Positions 40,070 through 48,215 of a stretch of 64,000 nucleotides of DNA are shown here, one piece after another (position 1 is the stretch's first letter; the number at the start of each line of letters is the position of its first letter). The position numbers were made by a program, and so were the translations under genes. The notes beneath the pieces were generated by a model that saw only the letters and a list, made by a program, of their open reading frames with translations, was not told the origin of the DNA and did not search any database. Source of the stretch: Methanobacterium sp. SMA-27. Lineage in GTDB: Archaea; Methanobacteriota; Methanobacteria; Methanobacteriales; Methanobacteriaceae. The stretch is from assembly GCF_000744455.1 (NCBI RefSeq), contig NZ_JQLY01000001.1, positions 372,001 through 436,000 of the forward strand. The letters run 5' to 3'.

Positions 40070-40978
40070 TTGGATATTACTATGATTGACATACTGATAC
40101 TTTTCTTACTTTCAGCGGTTCTCACCATAATTTTTAAAGAACTGTTTACAAGGTACGGGAGAAACCTATACACATCTATTAGGGGAGGAACCCCAAGAGC
40201 TGTTGGAATTGCACCATTTTTAATTCTGATTCTATTTTTCCCGGTTCCAGGCAACTATCTAATAGCAACGATAGGAATATTTGCATTTATCGATGATCTT
40301 ATTGGCAGAAAACGGATTAAAGAATTAAAAATAGAAATTGGTCAACTTTCAAGGGGCATGGGAATGTTAATGGTAATGATTATAGGTTATTTCTATTTCG
40401 GCCCCGTATCAATACTCATAGCTCTTATGATACAACCTTTAAACATAGCAGACATGCAACCGGGCTCAGCTTGTTCAACAATTATATTAATGTGTTTAAC
40501 TGTCCTCATTGCAATTTTCGCACTTACATCAACCATCTATTATCCTGTGCTCCTTTTGCTTGCAGTATGTATTGGTTACGCACCATTGGATTATAAAGGA
40601 AAGATTATGATGGGTGAAATAGGTAATCATTCATTTGCAGTGGGTTTAGGTATATCTTTTGCATTTTTAGGTAGCATTATTGGGAATTCAACTGGAACAG
40701 GAGTATATGGGACACTTATCATCACCATCATTTTAATTTTAGTTACAGTGATGTTAATTGCATTTATACGCAGAAAAAATCTGAATCAATTCTTAAAAAA
40801 GAATTTAAATATAAAAAATCCCAATTATGGGGATTATTTCATGGATATTTTAACTGGAGGAGGATTAGGTGATCTTCTACGCAGACTTATCCTGAAAAAA
40901 AGAGTTATAACTATAAAAAATAGGTTTTTAATACATATAGGATTTAGAAGACTCGTGTACAATCCATATTCCGTCTAA
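40070..40978 (+). CDS. MraY-like GT4 phosphoglycosyltransferase, probable pseudomurein step
   Basis: A 302-residue membrane protein with about 8-10 hydrophobic segments. The MraY/WecA signature set is retained: G-G-T-P-R at 39-43, F-I-D-D-L-I-G with the Asp pair at 75-76, N-I-A-D at 125-128, and G-E-I-G-N-H-S at 182-188. In bacteria MraY moves UDP-MurNAc-pentapeptide to undecaprenyl phosphate; in Methanobacteriales the equivalent builds pseudomurein, and the following MurG-like gene supports this. Start is TTG with AAAGGTG upstream. Confidence 0.78.
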   Translation: MDITMIDILILFLLSAVLTIIFKELFTRYGRNLYTSIRGGTPRAVGIAPFLILILFFPVPGNYLIATIGIFAFIDDLIGRKRIKELKIEIGQLSRGMGMLMVMIIGYFYFGPVSILIALMIQPLNIADMQPGSACSTIILMCLTVLIAIFALTSTIYYPVLLLLAVCIGYAPLDYKGKIMMGEIGNHSFAVGLGISFAFLGSIIGNSTGTGVYGTLIITIILILVTVMLIAFIRRKNLNQFLKKNLNIKNPNYGDYFMDILTGGGLGDLLRRLILKKRVITIKNRFLIHIGFRRLVYNPYSV

Positions 40979-41408
40979 ATTTTTCTATGTTTTAGTATTA
41001 TCAGAAAATCATTTTTAATTCTATAGTTACAACACAATTTAATCATATTAATGCCCAATTTAAACTAAGTTAAACACCATAAAACAATTAATTCATGACC
41101 TCAACATGGGATAATTAATGATCTATCTTTTTATCTAAACAATAAGATGTCAGATATGTATTAGTTAAAGATTATATTTTTAAGTTCAAATATTAGATTT
41201 TCAAGCCATTATATTGACGTGATTGGAAAATGCAAAATATTTTAAGAAAACTTAAATATAACAATAAAAAGTAATTGATTATCTAGAGGTAATTATAAAG
41301 TTTGTTGATAGCCCTATTTTCATTAAAATAAAATTCTAATATATATTTCATCAAATTCTAATGAATTCGTAACGAAGTTTTAAGATTATTTATAATAGGT
41401 GATTTAAT
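40979..41408. other. 430 bp spacer between the MraY-like and MurG-like genes
   Basis: AT-rich, no ORF, repeat or RNA recognised. It contains GGTGATTTAAT just upstream of the MurG-like start. The long gap argues that the MurG-like gene has its own promoter. Confidence 0.45.
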
Positions 41409-42470
41409 ATGAAGGCATTATTCGTAGTTACAGGTAGAGGAATAGGCGGAGATGCTGTTATAGCCATCAACATTGCAAAGGCTTTATCAAAGTATGATTT
41501 CCAAAGTGAATTTGCACTCGACCACACTGCACCAGGTTTACTCTTTAAAAAGAAAGGAATTGAATGGCATAAAACCAGCATTCCACAAGCAGGAGGACAT
41601 GCCGCAACCAAAAAAACACTTGTAAATGCAGGATTTAAGACAGGGAAGGCTGTGATTGAAACTGCGAAAATGTTCAGGAAAATAAATCCAGACATAGTTG
41701 TGGGAGTTATAGGGGGAGGTGCGGTTGTAGGATGTTTAACAGCCAAACTTACCAACATACCCTCCATCGGTATTCTGAATACACCTACAGATGCAAAAGT
41801 CTGCACAAAAATAACCACTACAGTAGCACTTCCAGAATCCAATCTCTTTCAAACTGAATTGCAAAATAAAAATATAAATAAAGCATATTCTCCTGTAGAT
41901 CCAGAAATAATAGTTGGAAATAGAGAAAATGCATTGAAAAATATGCCTGATGCCTTTGATGAAAACTTACCAACCATACTCCTATCATCGGGATCAACAA
42001 TCTTTGAAAAAATGGCAGTTGCAGCTTCAAACATTGGTAAAAGTGGGATAAAAGCGAACATAATACTGGTTGGTGAACCTCTTGAAGAAGAGTATAAAAA
42101 GTATTTTGATAACAAAATTGATAACAACAAACTTATCTATCTAGGATACATTAACTGGATAAACGATCTTTATAAGATCGTTGATATTGCAGTGTTTACT
42201 GACGATGGTATGATGATACATGAGGCCATGACATGGGGCATACCTGTTATAGCCCTCCTTAAAGTGAAATATGGTCGTTATCATAATCTCGCAGCAGTTT
42301 TTGAAGGAGCAGTACTTGAAAGTGAACTAGAAAATTTGGAAGAAGTTCTTGGCGAGGCATTTGCAAACATGGACAAGATGAAGGATAATGCTGTAAAATA
42401 TGGTGAAGAAGTTCTAAAATCATCTGACAAGATTGCCAGAATAATATGTGCTCGTGCAAAAAAGAAATAA
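41409..42470 (+). CDS. MurG-like GT28 glycosyltransferase
   Basis: A 353-residue GT-B protein. The N-terminal domain has a Gly-rich loop (T-G-R-G-I-G-G-D), the middle has V-V-G-V-I-G-G-G-A-V, and the C-terminal GT28 domain holds I-L-L-S-S-G-S-T-I, D-G-M-M-I-H-E-A-M-T-W-G-I-P-V-I, which resembles the donor UDP-sugar site of MurG. Beside the MraY-like gene, it would add the second sugar to the lipid-linked pseudomurein intermediate. Homology to MurG is distant, so another cell-surface glycosyltransferase is possible. Confidence 0.75.
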   Translation: MKALFVVTGRGIGGDAVIAINIAKALSKYDFQSEFALDHTAPGLLFKKKGIEWHKTSIPQAGGHAATKKTLVNAGFKTGKAVIETAKMFRKINPDIVVGVIGGGAVVGCLTAKLTNIPSIGILNTPTDAKVCTKITTTVALPESNLFQTELQNKNINKAYSPVDPEIIVGNRENALKNMPDAFDENLPTILLSSGSTIFEKMAVAASNIGKSGIKANIILVGEPLEEEYKKYFDNKIDNNKLIYLGYINWINDLYKIVDIAVFTDDGMMIHEAMTWGIPVIALLKVKYGRYHNLAAVFEGAVLESELENLEEVLGEAFANMDKMKDNAVKYGEEVLKSSDKIARIICARAKKK

Positions 42471-42551
42471 CCACTTTTTCCTCAAGTAATTATAATTTAT
42501 ATACTCAATGAAATATAATAAAATGGTAAAAATAAAAATTGAGGTGTTTTC

Positions 42552-42716
42552 ATGTTTAGCGTACCCATATTAAAAGGACTGGCCATAGGAAAAATAGGAT
42601 TTTTGGGAAAACTTGGATTAATAGGACTTTTTGGAATATTGGCCCTTGTAATAGTTGTAATAATTGTTATTGCAGTCATAGCATTTTTCTTGCTGAAAAG
42701 GATGAATAAAAAATAA
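42552..42716 (+). CDS. Small single-pass membrane protein
   Basis: A 54-codon ORF with GAGGTG 7 nt upstream. After a Gly-rich N-terminus (K-G-L-A-I-G-K-I-G-F-L-G-K-L-G) comes one long transmembrane stretch (about residues 21-48) and a basic tail K-R-M-N-K-K. No homology recognised. A T9 run follows. It is 81 nt past the MurG-like gene and could be part of that transcript. Confidence 0.6.
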   Translation: MFSVPILKGLAIGKIGFLGKLGLIGLFGILALVIVVIIVIAVIAFFLLKRMNKK

Positions 42717-42731
42717 AAAAATATTAATCTA

Positions 42732-42740
42732 TTTTTTTTT
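42732..42740 (+). terminator. T9 tract after the small membrane protein
   Basis: A nine-T run about 15 nt after the stop codon, followed by more A/T-rich sequence and element copy 3. It fits an archaeal U-tract terminator. Confidence 0.4.
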
Positions 42741-42821
42741 ATTAAATTTAATTCTTAAATTATTTCTTTTTAAAAATAAATAAAGGATTTATATTTTTTT
42801 TATGGGATATGATTATTTTAT

Positions 42822-43049
42822 CTTAATGTTGGAGAAGACCCCATCCGTGAGGGTGGGATGAATCCAACCACTACATATAAATAATAGTTTAACAATAATT
42901 AATAGTATCGTATGCGATAACCAAGCATACTACACTTAATCTAATCAGTACCGTAGGAACTACGGAAATTAAAAGCTTCTCTGAAAAAAACCACATTAGT
43001 GGAATTTAATGAAGGAAGAAGCTCCTTCCGAAAGGGAGGGGTAGTTCAC
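42822..43049 (+). mobile_element. IS200/IS605-like non-autonomous element, copy 3
   Basis: A 228 bp copy, preceded by TTTAT (42817-42821) and ending in GTAGTTCAC. It is the most diverged copy. GAAGACCCCATCCG replaces the GAATACCCCATGTG type, one G is missing in the left hairpin (GGTGGGATG), and there are one-base insertions (TTAAAAGC, GTGGAATTT). Its last bases overlap the FmdE-like gene and supply that gene's TGA stop on the minus strand. The following bases, TCTTTAAAACATGG, would be the guide. Confidence 0.7.
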
Positions 43050-43678
43050 TCTTTAAAACATGGTATACAAATAATTTGTCCATTTTTTACTCTGGATCGG
43101 TGTTCTGAAACCATTTCACCACATTGCGAACATTTGAGAGATGTGAAAATTCTTGCTTTTTTGGGTATGTCCACTTTAACATGCTCAACATGGAACATTT
43201 CATTGTATGGAATTTCAAGAATCTCATTGGAAACTTCATTGATCATTTCCTTTAAATCTGCCTTTTCAAGTTCGTTTGCAATTCCAGAATTTACTTTGAA
43301 TCTTAATTTACCAAGTTCGGGAGCCAGAGTATCTACACTGAATGAATCCATTAAAGATACTCTCACGGCATCATTGGTGGTCCTGTTAATGAATGTATAA
43401 ACCTGTTTACCATGGTCCATAAATATTAAGTTACCTTTACCAAATGTGCAACCTGTGATTACCTGTACAGCATCAACTGCACAACTGTCATTTTCAACAA
43501 TGGCAATAATCTCTTCGTCTTGTGATATATTAGATTTAAGTTCATTTAACCCTGCTTCAGAAGCTTTATATCCAATGGCAGAACCTGGACAAACATGGCC
43601 ATGGAACTCTGTAACTTCACTGAATGGTTTTAAAGCTATTCTATTTTCATTATTTTTAAAAGAATCATTTTCAGACAT
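43046..43678 (-). CDS. FmdE-family protein with zinc ribbon
   Basis: A 210-residue FmdE-type protein. The FmdE core has H-G-H-V-C-P-G-S-A-I-G near residues 24-34 and E-N-D-S-C-A-V-D-A-V-Q near 61-71, with G-C-T-F-G-K-G-N. The C-terminal ribbon uses C-S-Q-C and C-I-P-C. FmdE was first found with formylmethanofuran dehydrogenase, but stand-alone FmdE proteins are common and probably bind metal or molybdopterin; no fmd/fwd genes are here. GGTGAT precedes the ATG. Its stop lies inside element copy 3, which appears to have preserved the coding sequence exactly. Confidence 0.8.
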   Translation of the reverse strand: MSENDSFKNNENRIALKPFSEVTEFHGHVCPGSAIGYKASEAGLNELKSNISQDEEIIAIVENDSCAVDAVQVITGCTFGKGNLIFMDHGKQVYTFINRTTNDAVRVSLMDSFSVDTLAPELGKLRFKVNSGIANELEKADLKEMINEVSNEILEIPYNEMFHVEHVKVDIPKKARIFTSLKCSQCGEMVSEHRSRVKNGQIICIPCFKE

Positions 43679-43712
43679 TTGATCACCTTGGTATCTAATT
43701 CAAAATAATATT

Positions 43713-44999
43713 TTATCCAAACTTGGAGAAGAATCTCATTAATTTGTATACAGCATCTGTTGATGGATGAGCTTCAACAAAATCATCGAAATCATACGTT
43801 TTTTTACCATCCCTCATAAATTTGGACGTGTAAGCCAACACAGTACGGGCAGATGGGGATATAGAAGAAACACCTTTAATATCTCCCTTTTCAACATCGA
43901 CAACAGCCTTTGTTATTCCTGTTTCTCTATCAAGAACATTCCAAAAGGCTCCAGGACCAGCTGATCCGGGTATATGGCCCTCAACACCATTTTCGTTTGA
44001 ATTTATATAACTCACATCATAGTATAATGATATTGAAGAAGGAATAAATCTGTAATCTACTTGAGCAGCAATTCCACATGCATTACGGGCAGCAATAACA
44101 CCCTCCATTCTAGCCACAGGAGTAGTTCCTATACCTCCAACAACATCCCCTGCAGCATAAATATTGGGGTGACTTGTTTCCATCCTTTTATTTACAATTA
44201 TTTCTCCCTTTTTTCCTGTTTCAACCAGTTCTTTTACAAGTTCAGAGTTTGGGATCATACCCACGGCCAGAAGAACATCTCCATCCATGCGTCCTGATTT
44301 TGTTAAAACACCATCGGGATAAATTTCAGTTGCAGTAAGATTTTCATGTATTTCTACTCCTTTAAGGAGTTTTTTAACAATATAATCTTTAATATCTTGG
44401 TCAACTTGTTTCAAGAAACTCCCACGGGATAATATGTGGACCTCAGAGCCCATTGCAGAGAATATACCTGCAAATTCTGTTGCTATAGTCCCGCTTCCAA
44501 TAATGATCAATTTTCCTGGAACATCTTTGTAATCTAACACATCTTTATATATTCTGGCATATTCTACTCCCTTTATTGGTGGAATAAATGCATATGAACC
44601 CGTAGCGATGATCAATTTATCGTAGGGATATTCTTTACCATCAACAGATACTAATCCTTCATTTATATCAGCATTACCATAAACAATATTAACTCCTGCT
44701 TTTTTTGTTTCAGAAGTAATAACTCCCCTTATTTTCCCTGTAGTATTTATTATTCCTTCTGCTACCTTTTCAAAGTCTATTTTGAAGTTTGAATTTGTGA
44801 TCCCCATTTGATTAAATTTCTGGGCATTTTTTATAAATCTAGCAACATCATTAAGGCCGCATACCACCATACATCCGGTGTTAAGGCATTTTCCCCCAAT
44901 TTTATCCATTTCTATTAGGGTGACGTTTTCACCTATTGTAGCTGCTTCAATGGCAGCTGTTCTACCTGCTGATCCTCCGCCAACTATTACCACATTCAT
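43713..44999 (-). CDS. FAD pyridine-nucleotide-disulfide oxidoreductase
   Basis: A 428-residue flavoprotein with N-terminal FAD fold G-G-G-S-A-G, the redox pair C-L-N-T-G-C in G-G-K-C-L-N-T-G-C, NAD fold G-S-G-T-I-A-T-E, and a FAD motif Y-A-A-G-D-V-V-G-G. It resembles dihydrolipoamide dehydrogenase, but the residues after the Cys pair (M-V-V-C-G-L) differ from classical forms. With no 2-oxoacid dehydrogenase nearby, a thiol or disulfide reductase role is as likely. Start chosen at ATG 44999 with GGAGGGAG upstream; the frame could extend to 45041 without a site. It is 34 nt before the FmdE-like gene. Confidence 0.82.
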   Translation of the reverse strand: MNVVIVGGGSAGRTAAIEAATIGENVTLIEMDKIGGKCLNTGCMVVCGLNDVARFIKNAQKFNQMGITNSNFKIDFEKVAEGIINTTGKIRGVITSETKKAGVNIVYGNADINEGLVSVDGKEYPYDKLIIATGSYAFIPPIKGVEYARIYKDVLDYKDVPGKLIIIGSGTIATEFAGIFSAMGSEVHILSRGSFLKQVDQDIKDYIVKKLLKGVEIHENLTATEIYPDGVLTKSGRMDGDVLLAVGMIPNSELVKELVETGKKGEIIVNKRMETSHPNIYAAGDVVGGIGTTPVARMEGVIAARNACGIAAQVDYRFIPSSISLYYDVSYINSNENGVEGHIPGSAGPGAFWNVLDRETGITKAVVDVEKGDIKGVSSISPSARTVLAYTSKFMRDGKKTYDFDDFVEAHPSTDAVYKLMRFFSKFG

Positions 45000-45160
45000 A
45001 TTCTCCCTCCAGAACATATTGTTTATATGGTTAAAGCACATAATAAAACTATTAAATTTAAATAGAATATTTAAATTTTATTCAGTATTCTAAATTAATT
45101 TGCTTAAATTAAGATTTAGAAACGGGATTATTGTAGATCAAATTAACAGAGGAGATTGAT

Positions 45161-45412
45161 ATGTGTATTGCAGCACCAGCACAAATAGTTGATATCACAG
45201 ATAACGTGGCAACAGTTGACTTTGGCGGAGTAAGGCAACAGGCCAAATTAGACTTAGTTGGAGACTTAGATATAGGTAGATATGTCTTGGTACATTCAGG
45301 ATATGCTATAGAAGTTTTATCAGATCAAGAAGCTAAAGAATCACTCGAAGCATGGGATGAACTCTTAAAAGTTCTAGATGAAGAAGATAAAGAGTTAGCA
45401 AAAGGAACTTAA
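45161..45412 (+). CDS. hypC: Hydrogenase maturation chaperone HypC
   Basis: An 83-residue HypC/HupF protein. It starts M-C-I-A-A-P-A-Q-I, whose Cys2 is needed for binding HypD and the hydrogenase precursor, and has the G-G-V-R-Q-Q-A and G-R-Y-V-L-V-H-S-G-Y-A-I motifs. It delivers the Fe(CN)2CO moiety for [NiFe] hydrogenases, the H2-using enzymes of a hydrogenotrophic methanogen. GAGGAGATT precedes the ATG. No other hyp gene is adjacent. Confidence 0.95.
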   Translation: MCIAAPAQIVDITDNVATVDFGGVRQQAKLDLVGDLDIGRYVLVHSGYAIEVLSDQEAKESLEAWDELLKVLDEEDKELAKGT

Positions 45413-45470
45413 TCAATTTTGATTCCTTAGTTCTATTCTTTTTATTTTAAAAGTGGTATACTAAATATTA

Positions 45471-45480
45471 TTTTTTTTTT
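45471..45480 (+). terminator. T10 tract after hypC
   Basis: Ten Ts 58 nt after the hypC stop and before the convergent trpY end, consistent with an archaeal U-tract terminator. Confidence 0.45.
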
Positions 45481-45597
45481 ATTCTATAAATTTTCTTAAA
45501 TAACTAAATTTCATATTCCCTATTAACAAAAAAATTAATAATTCCAGATATAGTTCTGGTATATTTAAAATTAATTATAAGTTAAATAAAGAGATGC

Positions 45598-46101
45598 TCA
45601 GTAGATTGATACTTTTTTAACACCAGAAATATTCAAAAACTCATTTATAAGTTCTCCTTGAATAGGTTTTTCTGTTATTATTGTTAATCGGGGGTTTTCT
45701 TCAAGTTCGGGGTCTCCAGCGTGTGCTTGCCTTATACTGATTCCTTCTCTTGATATGAGTTCGGTTGATCTAGCAAGTATTCCGGAATTTCCAGCTTCTG
45801 CTTCAATTTCCACAACACCAAATCCAAGATTCTTTGCAATGTTTTTCAACAAAGTTCCTGCGGGAAATATATTCTGAAATATTCCAGCTAACTGCGGATC
45901 TGCAAGTATTACATCAACAGTTGACTTTATGGCTCTTCTATCAACATTAACTGATCTAGCAAGGGCAACATCACTTATTTCCACGTCTCCACAATATATT
46001 TTACCGTTATCTCCAACTCTTAATCCTAGTTCAACTATTTTCCTTGCTACAGCCATACGTGCAGGGAATTTATCGAAGTTATGTTTTATTCTGTCCCACA
46101 T
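45598..46101 (-). CDS. trpY: TrpY-like ACT-domain transcription regulator
   Basis: A 167-residue protein. The N-terminal half has a helix-turn-helix pattern (M-A-V-A-R-K-I-V-E-L-G-L; I-S-D-V-A-L-A-R-S-V-N-V-D-R-R-A-I), and the C-terminal half is an ACT-type ligand domain (E-I-E-A-E-A-G-N-S-G-I-L-A and L-T-I-I-T-E-K). In Methanothermobacter TrpY sits divergent from trpEGCFBAD, binds TGTACA boxes, and with tryptophan represses the operon. The same divergent arrangement and boxes occur here, so the assignment is good. It would bind DNA at the 46102-46230 region and also control itself. Confidence 0.88.
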   Translation of the reverse strand: MWDRIKHNFDKFPARMAVARKIVELGLRVGDNGKIYCGDVEISDVALARSVNVDRRAIKSTVDVILADPQLAGIFQNIFPAGTLLKNIAKNLGFGVVEIEAEAGNSGILARSTELISREGISIRQAHAGDPELEENPRLTIITEKPIQGELINEFLNISGVKKVSIY

Positions 46102-46134
46102 TGTCTCACAATTAATTAGTATAGTAATTAAACC

Positions 46135-46142
46135 TATATAAA
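46135..46142 (-). promoter_or_regulatory. TATA element for trpY
   Basis: The minus-strand sequence TTTATATA lies about 34-41 nt before the trpY ATG, with a nearby GTGAG-type ribosome site. The TGTACA box lies 4 nt further upstream, in the BRE/TFB region. Confidence 0.6.
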
Positions 46143-46146
46143 TATA

Positions 46147-46162
46147 TGTACATATTTGTACT
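46147..46162. promoter_or_regulatory. Two TRP-box-like operators between trpY and trpE
   Basis: An exact TGTACA (46147-46152) and a one-mismatch TGTACT (46157-46162) sit 10 bp apart, on the same face of the helix. They lie between the divergent TATA elements of trpY and trpE, as in the TrpY system of Methanothermobacter. Binding is inferred from the consensus and context. Confidence 0.75.
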
Positions 46163-46169
46163 CTAAAGC

Positions 46170-46177
46170 TTTAAATA
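46170..46177 (+). promoter_or_regulatory. TATA element for the trp operon
   Basis: TTTAAATA at 46170-46177 lies about 50 nt before the ATG at 46221 and 60 nt before trpE's GTG, with CTAAAGC-like purine-rich sequence upstream. It is the best TATA candidate in the spacer, and a TRP box ends 8 nt upstream. Confidence 0.6.
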
Positions 46178-46220
46178 GTACTTTGTTGTATAGCTATTTA
46201 TAGTAATATAAGGTGAAACT

Positions 46221-46253
46221 ATGAAAGGCAGTGAATGTTTTTGGCGAATATAA
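46221..46253 (+). CDS. Possible 10-codon leader ORF with a Trp codon, overlapping trpE
   Basis: ATG 46221 has a very good ribosome site (AAGGTGA, 4 nt spacing). In its own frame it encodes M-K-G-S-E-C-F-W-R-I and then stops at 46251-46253, 20 nt inside trpE. The trpE GTG at 46231 is in a different frame and has no site this good. It may be a leader peptide that couples translation or senses tryptophan, or mark a sequencing indel at the true trpE start. No attenuator hairpin was recognised. Confidence 0.35.
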   Translation: MKGSECFWRI

Positions 46254-47643
46254 TATAAAAATAAACGAACCTAAAAGTATGGATCTTAATTTTGATTCTC
46301 CTTTTGAATTATTCAAGAATTTATACTCAAATTATTCCAGTACATTTCTATTGGAATCAATGGAAAGTGATAGTGGACTTGCAAGATTTTCAGTTTTAGG
46401 ATTTAAACCATCAGCCATATTAAGGGCACGGGGAAACATCCTTGAAATAGAAAAGGATGGAGAAATAGACGAAATAGAGATTGGAAATCCCTTTGATGAA
46501 ATAAGAAAACTTACCTCCAATGCGACAGGTAAAAAAGGATTTAGAGGAGGTTTGGTAGGATATGTTTCCTACGAGGCTGCAAGACACTTCCAACCGATCC
46601 AGCTACAGCAAGGTGAAAAACCAGATTTTGAGTTTGGGCTGTTTTTGGATGGGATAATATTCGACAGAATTCGAAATAAATGTGAATACGTAACTCTGGG
46701 TGAAAACAGATTAGAAGAAATTGAAAATATTTCAAAGCAAGAATACGAAATAGAGGGTTTACAATACAGGGAAAAAAATCATCACTTCTCAAGGCAGGAA
46801 TTTGAATCGATGGTTTTAGAAGTAAAAGAAAGAATAAAAGCAGGTGAAATATTCCAGGGTGTAATATCAAATGCACGGGAATATGAATTAAAAGGGAATA
46901 AATTATCTTTCTATGACAGCCTCAGAAGAATAAATCCATCACCATACATGTACCATCTAAAACTTGGAGAAAACGAAATAATTGGCTCAAGTCCTGAAAT
47001 GCTGGTGAGAGTGGAGAATAGAATGGTTGAGACCTTTCCAATAGCTGGAACCAGAAAGAGGGGAAAAACATTAACTGAAGATGAGAAACTTAAAAAAGAA
47101 CTCCTTGAAGATGATAAAGAAAGAGCAGAACATCTCATGCTGGTTGATCTTGCTAGAAATGATGTAGGGAAGGTAAGTGAATTTGGAACTGTAATGGTAC
47201 CAGAGTATAAGGGTGTGAAAAAATTCTCCCATGTACAGCATATTGTATCGCGTGTTCAGGGAAAGCTTAGAAGAGATAAAACAGCCGTAGATGCTTTTGA
47301 AGCAATGTTTCCGGCTGGAACACTCAGCGGTGCCCCTAAAATAAGGGCTATGGAAATTATTGATGAAATGGAAAACTTACCCCGGGGTCCATACGCAGGA
47401 GCAGTAGGATACTTCTCTTTAAACGGGAATGCAGATTTTGCAATAACCATAAGGACAATGGTATGTGAAGGAAACAATGCCAAAATACAGGCAGGTGCAG
47501 GAATAGTACATGATTCCATACCTAAAGAGGAATACATTGAATGTGAAAACAAAGCAGGAGCTTTAATAAGTGCACTTAATAATGCAGGTCATAAAAATTT
47601 AGATTCAAAAAACACCTCTAGCAAAAGGAGGCAAATTGAATGA
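46231..47643 (+). CDS. trpE: Anthranilate synthase component I
   Basis: A 470-residue TrpE. The feedback-inhibition L-L-E-S motif is at residues 40-43, and the chorismate-binding core has A-G-E-I-F-Q-G-V, G-S-S-P-E-M-L, I-A-G-T-R-K-R-G and M-F-P-A-G-T-L-S-G-A-P-K. It converts chorismate and ammonia (from TrpG) to anthranilate. The start GTG lies behind only a weak AAAGG, and a better-placed ATG out of frame overlaps it (see leader ORF). Its TGA overlaps the trpG ATG by 4 nt. Tryptophan would feedback-inhibit it via the L-L-E-S site. Confidence 0.95.
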   Translation: MNVFGEYNIKINEPKSMDLNFDSPFELFKNLYSNYSSTFLLESMESDSGLARFSVLGFKPSAILRARGNILEIEKDGEIDEIEIGNPFDEIRKLTSNATGKKGFRGGLVGYVSYEAARHFQPIQLQQGEKPDFEFGLFLDGIIFDRIRNKCEYVTLGENRLEEIENISKQEYEIEGLQYREKNHHFSRQEFESMVLEVKERIKAGEIFQGVISNAREYELKGNKLSFYDSLRRINPSPYMYHLKLGENEIIGSSPEMLVRVENRMVETFPIAGTRKRGKTLTEDEKLKKELLEDDKERAEHLMLVDLARNDVGKVSEFGTVMVPEYKGVKKFSHVQHIVSRVQGKLRRDKTAVDAFEAMFPAGTLSGAPKIRAMEIIDEMENLPRGPYAGAVGYFSLNGNADFAITIRTMVCEGNNAKIQAGAGIVHDSIPKEEYIECENKAGALISALNNAGHKNLDSKNTSSKRRQIE

Positions 47644-48215
47644 TATTGATCATTGACAACTACGATTCATTTACCTATAACCTATTCCAGATGGTTGGAG
47701 AAATTTATAGTGATATAGTAGTTAAAAGAAACGATGAAATAACAGTAGAACAGATAAAAATCCTTAAACCTCAGGGAATAATAATTTCACCTGGTCCAGG
47801 CACTCCTGAAAACAGCAGGGACTTTGGAATATCAATGAATGTAATTAAAGAACTGGGATCTGAAATACCAATCTTGGGAGTATGCCTGGGACATCAGGGG
47901 ATATTTGTGGCATTTGGTGGTGAAATCACACGAAATGAACCTGTTCACGGTAAACAGAGTAATATATTCCATACTGAAGATGGGATTTTCAAAGGAGTTG
48001 AAAATCCACTTCCTGCTGCAAGGTACCATTCATTATTCTGCAAAGATGAAACAAAACCAGAATGCATGGAAATTATTGCAAGAACCAACGATGGCATGAT
48101 AATGGGAATTAAACACCGAGATAAACCTATTTTTGGTCTTCAATTCCACCCGGAATCCGTTGGGACATCACAAGGTATGAAATTACTAGAAAACTTTGTG
48201 GAGATCCTTGTATGA
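47640..48215 (+). CDS. trpG: Anthranilate synthase glutamine amidotransferase
   Basis: A 191-residue class I glutamine amidotransferase with catalytic C82 (G-V-C-L-G-H-Q) and the His/Glu pair in F-H-P-E-S near residues 173-177, plus the conserved S-P-G-P-G-T-P. It hydrolyses glutamine and channels ammonia to TrpE. It overlaps trpE and trpC by 4 nt each, so synthesis is coupled. Confidence 0.95.
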   Translation: MILIIDNYDSFTYNLFQMVGEIYSDIVVKRNDEITVEQIKILKPQGIIISPGPGTPENSRDFGISMNVIKELGSEIPILGVCLGHQGIFVAFGGEITRNEPVHGKQSNIFHTEDGIFKGVENPLPAARYHSLFCKDETKPECMEIIARTNDGMIMGIKHRDKPIFGLQFHPESVGTSQGMKLLENFVEILV

